Below, one piece after another: positions 37,146-39,658 of a stretch of DNA of 39,658 nucleotides. Source of the DNA: Parabacteroides goldsteinii (GTDB lineage Bacteria; Bacteroidota; Bacteroidia; Bacteroidales; Tannerellaceae); assembly GCF_015550595.1 (NCBI RefSeq), contig NZ_JADNBB010000043.1, positions 1 through 39,658 on the forward strand, written 5' to 3'. Under the pieces are notes generated by a model. It saw only the letters and a list, made by a program, of their open reading frames with translations, was not told where the DNA came from and searched no databases. The first letter of the stretch is position 1, and the number at the start of each line of letters is the position of its first letter. A program made the translations under genes and the position numbers.

Positions 37146-39542
37146 TTATTTCATATTGTTAATAATAGAGGTAACCATTGCTGCCATTGAAGTCGTCGAG
37201 CTGGCTATACTCAATATCTCTGCCAAACCGGTCTTACGATCGCGTTGTGTCTTGGCCGGTACCACAATTTCACATCCCGGTTCGACTTTCGGATAATGTT
37301 TGAAGAAAATGAGTCTTTTCTTTGTGGTAGCGACTTTTCCGTTCATATAAATAACGATCGGGTATTTACGGGCAATATCGTTATATCCTCCGGCTTGTGA
37401 CAAGCAATCACCCACTGACATCCCTTTCGTATACGTTACACTGTTCGGATAAGTGACGGCTCCGTTTATCTTTACTGTGCTCTGTAGTTGGGGAATGTAA
37501 AGAATATCTCCGTCACGTAATACCACATCGTGAGAACTTCCGGGATTAGCTAAAGCTTTTTCCAGATCGATACCAACGGAATAATCCTTAATGTTTGCTA
37601 TCGATAATGAAATCGAGTCACGACTCTGTTTGTTGGAACTTAGCTCCATCAATGTTTCCAAACGACGCATTTCATCTTCCGTCAACTGTCGTTTCAGGCT
37701 GGCCCCTTTTACATAAGCATCCGGAGTTATTCCACCGGCTTTAGAAATAATGTCACTTAGGCGTGAATTCTTTTCGGCTAATACATAATCGCCCGCAAAA
37801 GTGATTTCTCCATTTATTTTTACCACCTGTTGTTCCTGATAGCCTGGAGAGAAGCGAACATATACTTCATCAAATGGTTCAAGGGTGAAGACTGTTTCAG
37901 CAGTTGTACCGGCTGCCGGTATCAGTCCCAAATCGTCATTCAGTGTGAAATTGAACACTTTTGCTGTGATGTTACTGTTTTGTTCGGCTTTTGAATCTTT
38001 AATACGGCGGGCAACTTCAACATTTACTGTAGCCGCAGATTCCTGCAGGCCTCCGGCCATAATGATAGCATCCTCTATGGTCAGACTATGGCGGTAAGGT
38101 AACACTGTGTCTTTGTAGTTGACTGCTCCACTTACTTTTATCGTATAAGGTTCGCGAAGGTCGAACAGGGAAGGAATTTCCAGTTTGTCTTCCGGTTTCA
38201 GTTCCATATCCGGAGACGTGCCGTTGAGTATGCCGCGTATGTCCACCGCAATAACCGTTGTTGTAAAATCGGGATTCAACCGCGTGATTTGTGCACGTCC
38301 GGCAAATTCATCTCCTTTCAGGCCGGCGGCTTGCTTGACCAACTCTTTGACTGTGCGTACCGTCGTACCTAATTCATATTCTCCCGGACGCCATACAGCT
38401 CCTGTTATCGTCAAGCGGTTTTCGTAGAAAGGAATTACCGAGTCCACCATCAGCGAATCCGCATCCATCATCGTGAAGGTCGGGTATTGGTCTTCCCTGA
38501 CGGTGGCAATCTGATAGCGGCTGCCGGCTTTCCGTTTTACGCGGACATCTTTGGTATAAGCATCTCCGGTAAATCCTCCGGTCATATTCAATAATTGCTG
38601 TAACGTTTCCCCTTTCTTCATTTCAAAGATGCGGTTACGTTTCACTTTACCTCTTACCACAGCCAGTTGGTCGTATGGAGGGATTATGATCATATCGTTT
38701 TCTTCCAATCGGATATTGGTTCCGTATTTTCCGTTCAACAGATAATCGTACACATCCAGGTTAGCCACCTCTTTGCTGTTGCGATAGACTTTGATACCAC
38801 GCAGCGAACCGATCTCGTTTACTCCTCCGGCTGCATACAATGCGTTGAACAAGGTGGCAAATGAGGGTAGGGTATAAGTTCCCGGAGCGATAACTTCCCC
38901 AACGATGTTTACTTTTATACTGCGTATCTGGCTCAGGCTGACTGAAACAAATGTATTGGCCCCGTCGGTAGTACCGGACAGGGTAGACATGATACGTCCC
39001 AGCTCTTGCCGGATACGACTTTCGGCTGCTTCAATACTAAGTCCGCTAATGGCTACCGGCCCCAGGTTGGGGATCAGGATGGTTCCTTCGGAAGAAACTT
39101 TCAGTTTCATATTCAGTTCCGAGTCTCCCCATACGTTGATCAATAACTCGTCGCCCGCCGACAGGATATAGTTCTTGGGAGTCGGTATGTTAAGATCCGG
39201 CTCAAACGACAGGTTCTTGTTTGAAAATATCTCCCGTCCGAAAACTGTTTCTTTCAGATCATTTTCCGGAAGGTTTCTCCGGCGTTGTTCTTCCAGTGTT
39301 GTTTCTTCTTTTCCTTCGGGGGGTGCAACAACCCGGTCGGAAACCGTTGCATCGGAAGCCTTTTGGCCCATTTGCTCTGTACCCGACTGTCCCATTCTTT
39401 TAGTGATCTCCTGCCGGATCTGCTCTTCCGTCATTCCGGCTGCTTTCGCCTTGTCGATCAAATCTTGGGAAACCTGTGCCGCCATCGGAACCGACAGCAA
39501 CAGCAATCCCCCCATTAATACATTTCTGATTACGGTATTCAT
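37146..39542 (-). CDS. Polysaccharide export outer-membrane protein with SLBB repeats (Wza-like)
   Basis: 798 residues. Signal peptide ends at VPMAAQ (about residue 23), with no lipobox. A helical/Gln-rich region follows, then the Poly_export domain (about 115-215: PKNYILSAGDELLINVWGDS, EGTILIPNLGPVAISGLSIE). Several SLBB (beta-grasp) repeats follow: VNIVGEVIAPGTYTLPSF, VRGKVKRNRIFEMKKGETLQ, LTITGAVWRPGEYELGTTVR, IKVSGAVNYKDTVLPYRHSL and VKINGAVTYPNSVTYTKGMS. A final membrane-associated segment closes the protein. It is much longer than Wza (about 380 residues), as is usual in Bacteroidetes. It forms the outer-membrane exit for a capsule or exopolysaccharide and is transcribed with the Wzz gene that follows. 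Confidence 0.92.
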   Translation of the reverse strand: MNTVIRNVLMGGLLLLSVPMAAQVSQDLIDKAKAAGMTEEQIRQEITKRMGQSGTEQMGQKASDATVSDRVVAPPEGKEETTLEEQRRRNLPENDLKETVFGREIFSNKNLSFEPDLNIPTPKNYILSAGDELLINVWGDSELNMKLKVSSEGTILIPNLGPVAISGLSIEAAESRIRQELGRIMSTLSGTTDGANTFVSVSLSQIRSIKVNIVGEVIAPGTYTLPSFATLFNALYAAGGVNEIGSLRGIKVYRNSKEVANLDVYDYLLNGKYGTNIRLEENDMIIIPPYDQLAVVRGKVKRNRIFEMKKGETLQQLLNMTGGFTGDAYTKDVRVKRKAGSRYQIATVREDQYPTFTMMDADSLMVDSVIPFYENRLTITGAVWRPGEYELGTTVRTVKELVKQAAGLKGDEFAGRAQITRLNPDFTTTVIAVDIRGILNGTSPDMELKPEDKLEIPSLFDLREPYTIKVSGAVNYKDTVLPYRHSLTIEDAIIMAGGLQESAATVNVEVARRIKDSKAEQNSNITAKVFNFTLNDDLGLIPAAGTTAETVFTLEPFDEVYVRFSPGYQEQQVVKINGEITFAGDYVLAEKNSRLSDIISKAGGITPDAYVKGASLKRQLTEDEMRRLETLMELSSNKQSRDSISLSIANIKDYSVGIDLEKALANPGSSHDVVLRDGDILYIPQLQSTVKINGAVTYPNSVTYTKGMSVGDCLSQAGGYNDIARKYPIVIYMNGKVATTKKRLIFFKHYPKVEPGCEIVVPAKTQRDRKTGLAEILSIASSTTSMAAMVTSIINNMK

Positions 39543-39586
39543 ATTGTTGTTTGTTTTTGTTATTTCGATTTTAGAAAGTTTTGAAC

Positions 39587-39612
39587 CTACTTTTGGCTTG
39601 ATCCAAAAGTAG
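39587..39612. repeat. Perfect hairpin repeat upstream of the polysaccharide locus
   Basis: CTACTTTTGG (39587-39596) and CCAAAAGTAG (39603-39612) are a perfect 10-base inverted repeat with a 6-base loop, directly followed by a related CCAAAAGATCAAGGC. The sequence resembles dispersed repeats I associate with Bacteroidetes genomes, and it lies in the region where a capsule-locus promoter or leader would be. The 46 bases before it (39543-39586) are A+T-rich and show no clear promoter. Confidence 0.45.
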
Positions 39613-39658
39613 CCAAAAGATCAAGGCTGCACCTGGTTCGCTACTCCGCATCCTACGT

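Noticed and set aside
37885-39612. Several long plus-strand open frames opposite the SLBB gene
   Set aside because: They are antisense shadows of a strong, domain-rich minus-strand gene and show no recognisable protein features.

Overview
The window looks like a chromosomal segment of a Bacteroidales bacterium, most likely Parabacteroides or a close relative. The evidence is the Bacteroidetes promoter grammar (TTTG about 20 bases before TAnnTTTG), start codons without Shine-Dalgarno sequences, and a gene set typical of the order: DUF1080 proteins, a six-bladed propeller protein, a DUF4988 lipoprotein, a fimbrillin-like lipoprotein, DUF6565, DUF4136, an HU-like protein, and a Wzz/SLBB export pair. 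Genus is inferred from protein style only.

Layout. 1-1381: tail of a keto-sugar locus (start of a Tat-exported oxidoreductase-like protein, then a double-DUF1080 lipoprotein). 1574-6220: trmD, a stand-alone nrfA nitrite reductase on a divergent promoter, and a sensor kinase convergent with nrfA and overlapping it by 29 bases. 6408-10666: pheT, yebC and an outer-membrane barrel gene. 10708-13625: a propeller protein, a tightly overlapped DUF3791-DUF3990-DUF3791 cassette with its own strong promoter, and yaaA. 13731-14514: four copies of a 22-bp-periodic operator-like repeat abutting the promoter of an HU-like gene with a C-terminal winged-helix-like extension. 14515-19444: surface and periplasmic proteins of mostly unknown role, plus a PLD-like protein.

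19595-22299 is the most unusual part. After an ADP-ribosylglycohydrolase there is an intact 52-residue antitoxin-like gene and a broken GNAT toxin. Next, on the other strand, comes an A+T-rich gene that appears to join a GIY-YIG-like domain to a PD-(D/E)XK nuclease domain. A second, more decayed copy of the antitoxin/GNAT junction follows, so the nuclease gene sits between two relics of one toxin-antitoxin module.

22300-24338: a sigma factor, a four-helix membrane protein and a fimbrillin-like lipoprotein form a probable operon. 24602-30046: clpB, an AraC/GyrI-type regulator, a leftward set (agmatine-deiminase family enzyme, a 47-residue membrane peptide and an unknown protein) and a doubtful small ORF. 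30101-35996: a GH2 glycosidase and envelope proteins (DUF6565, OmpA, DUF4136, barrel). 36017-39658: Wzz and SLBB/Poly_export genes of a capsule or exopolysaccharide locus that continues beyond the window, preceded by a perfect hairpin repeat.

No tRNA, rRNA, CRISPR array or intact insertion sequence was recognised. The best candidates for an undescribed system are the DUF3791-DUF3990-DUF3791 cassette, the double-nuclease gene between toxin-antitoxin relics, and the HU-winged-helix gene with its operator array.
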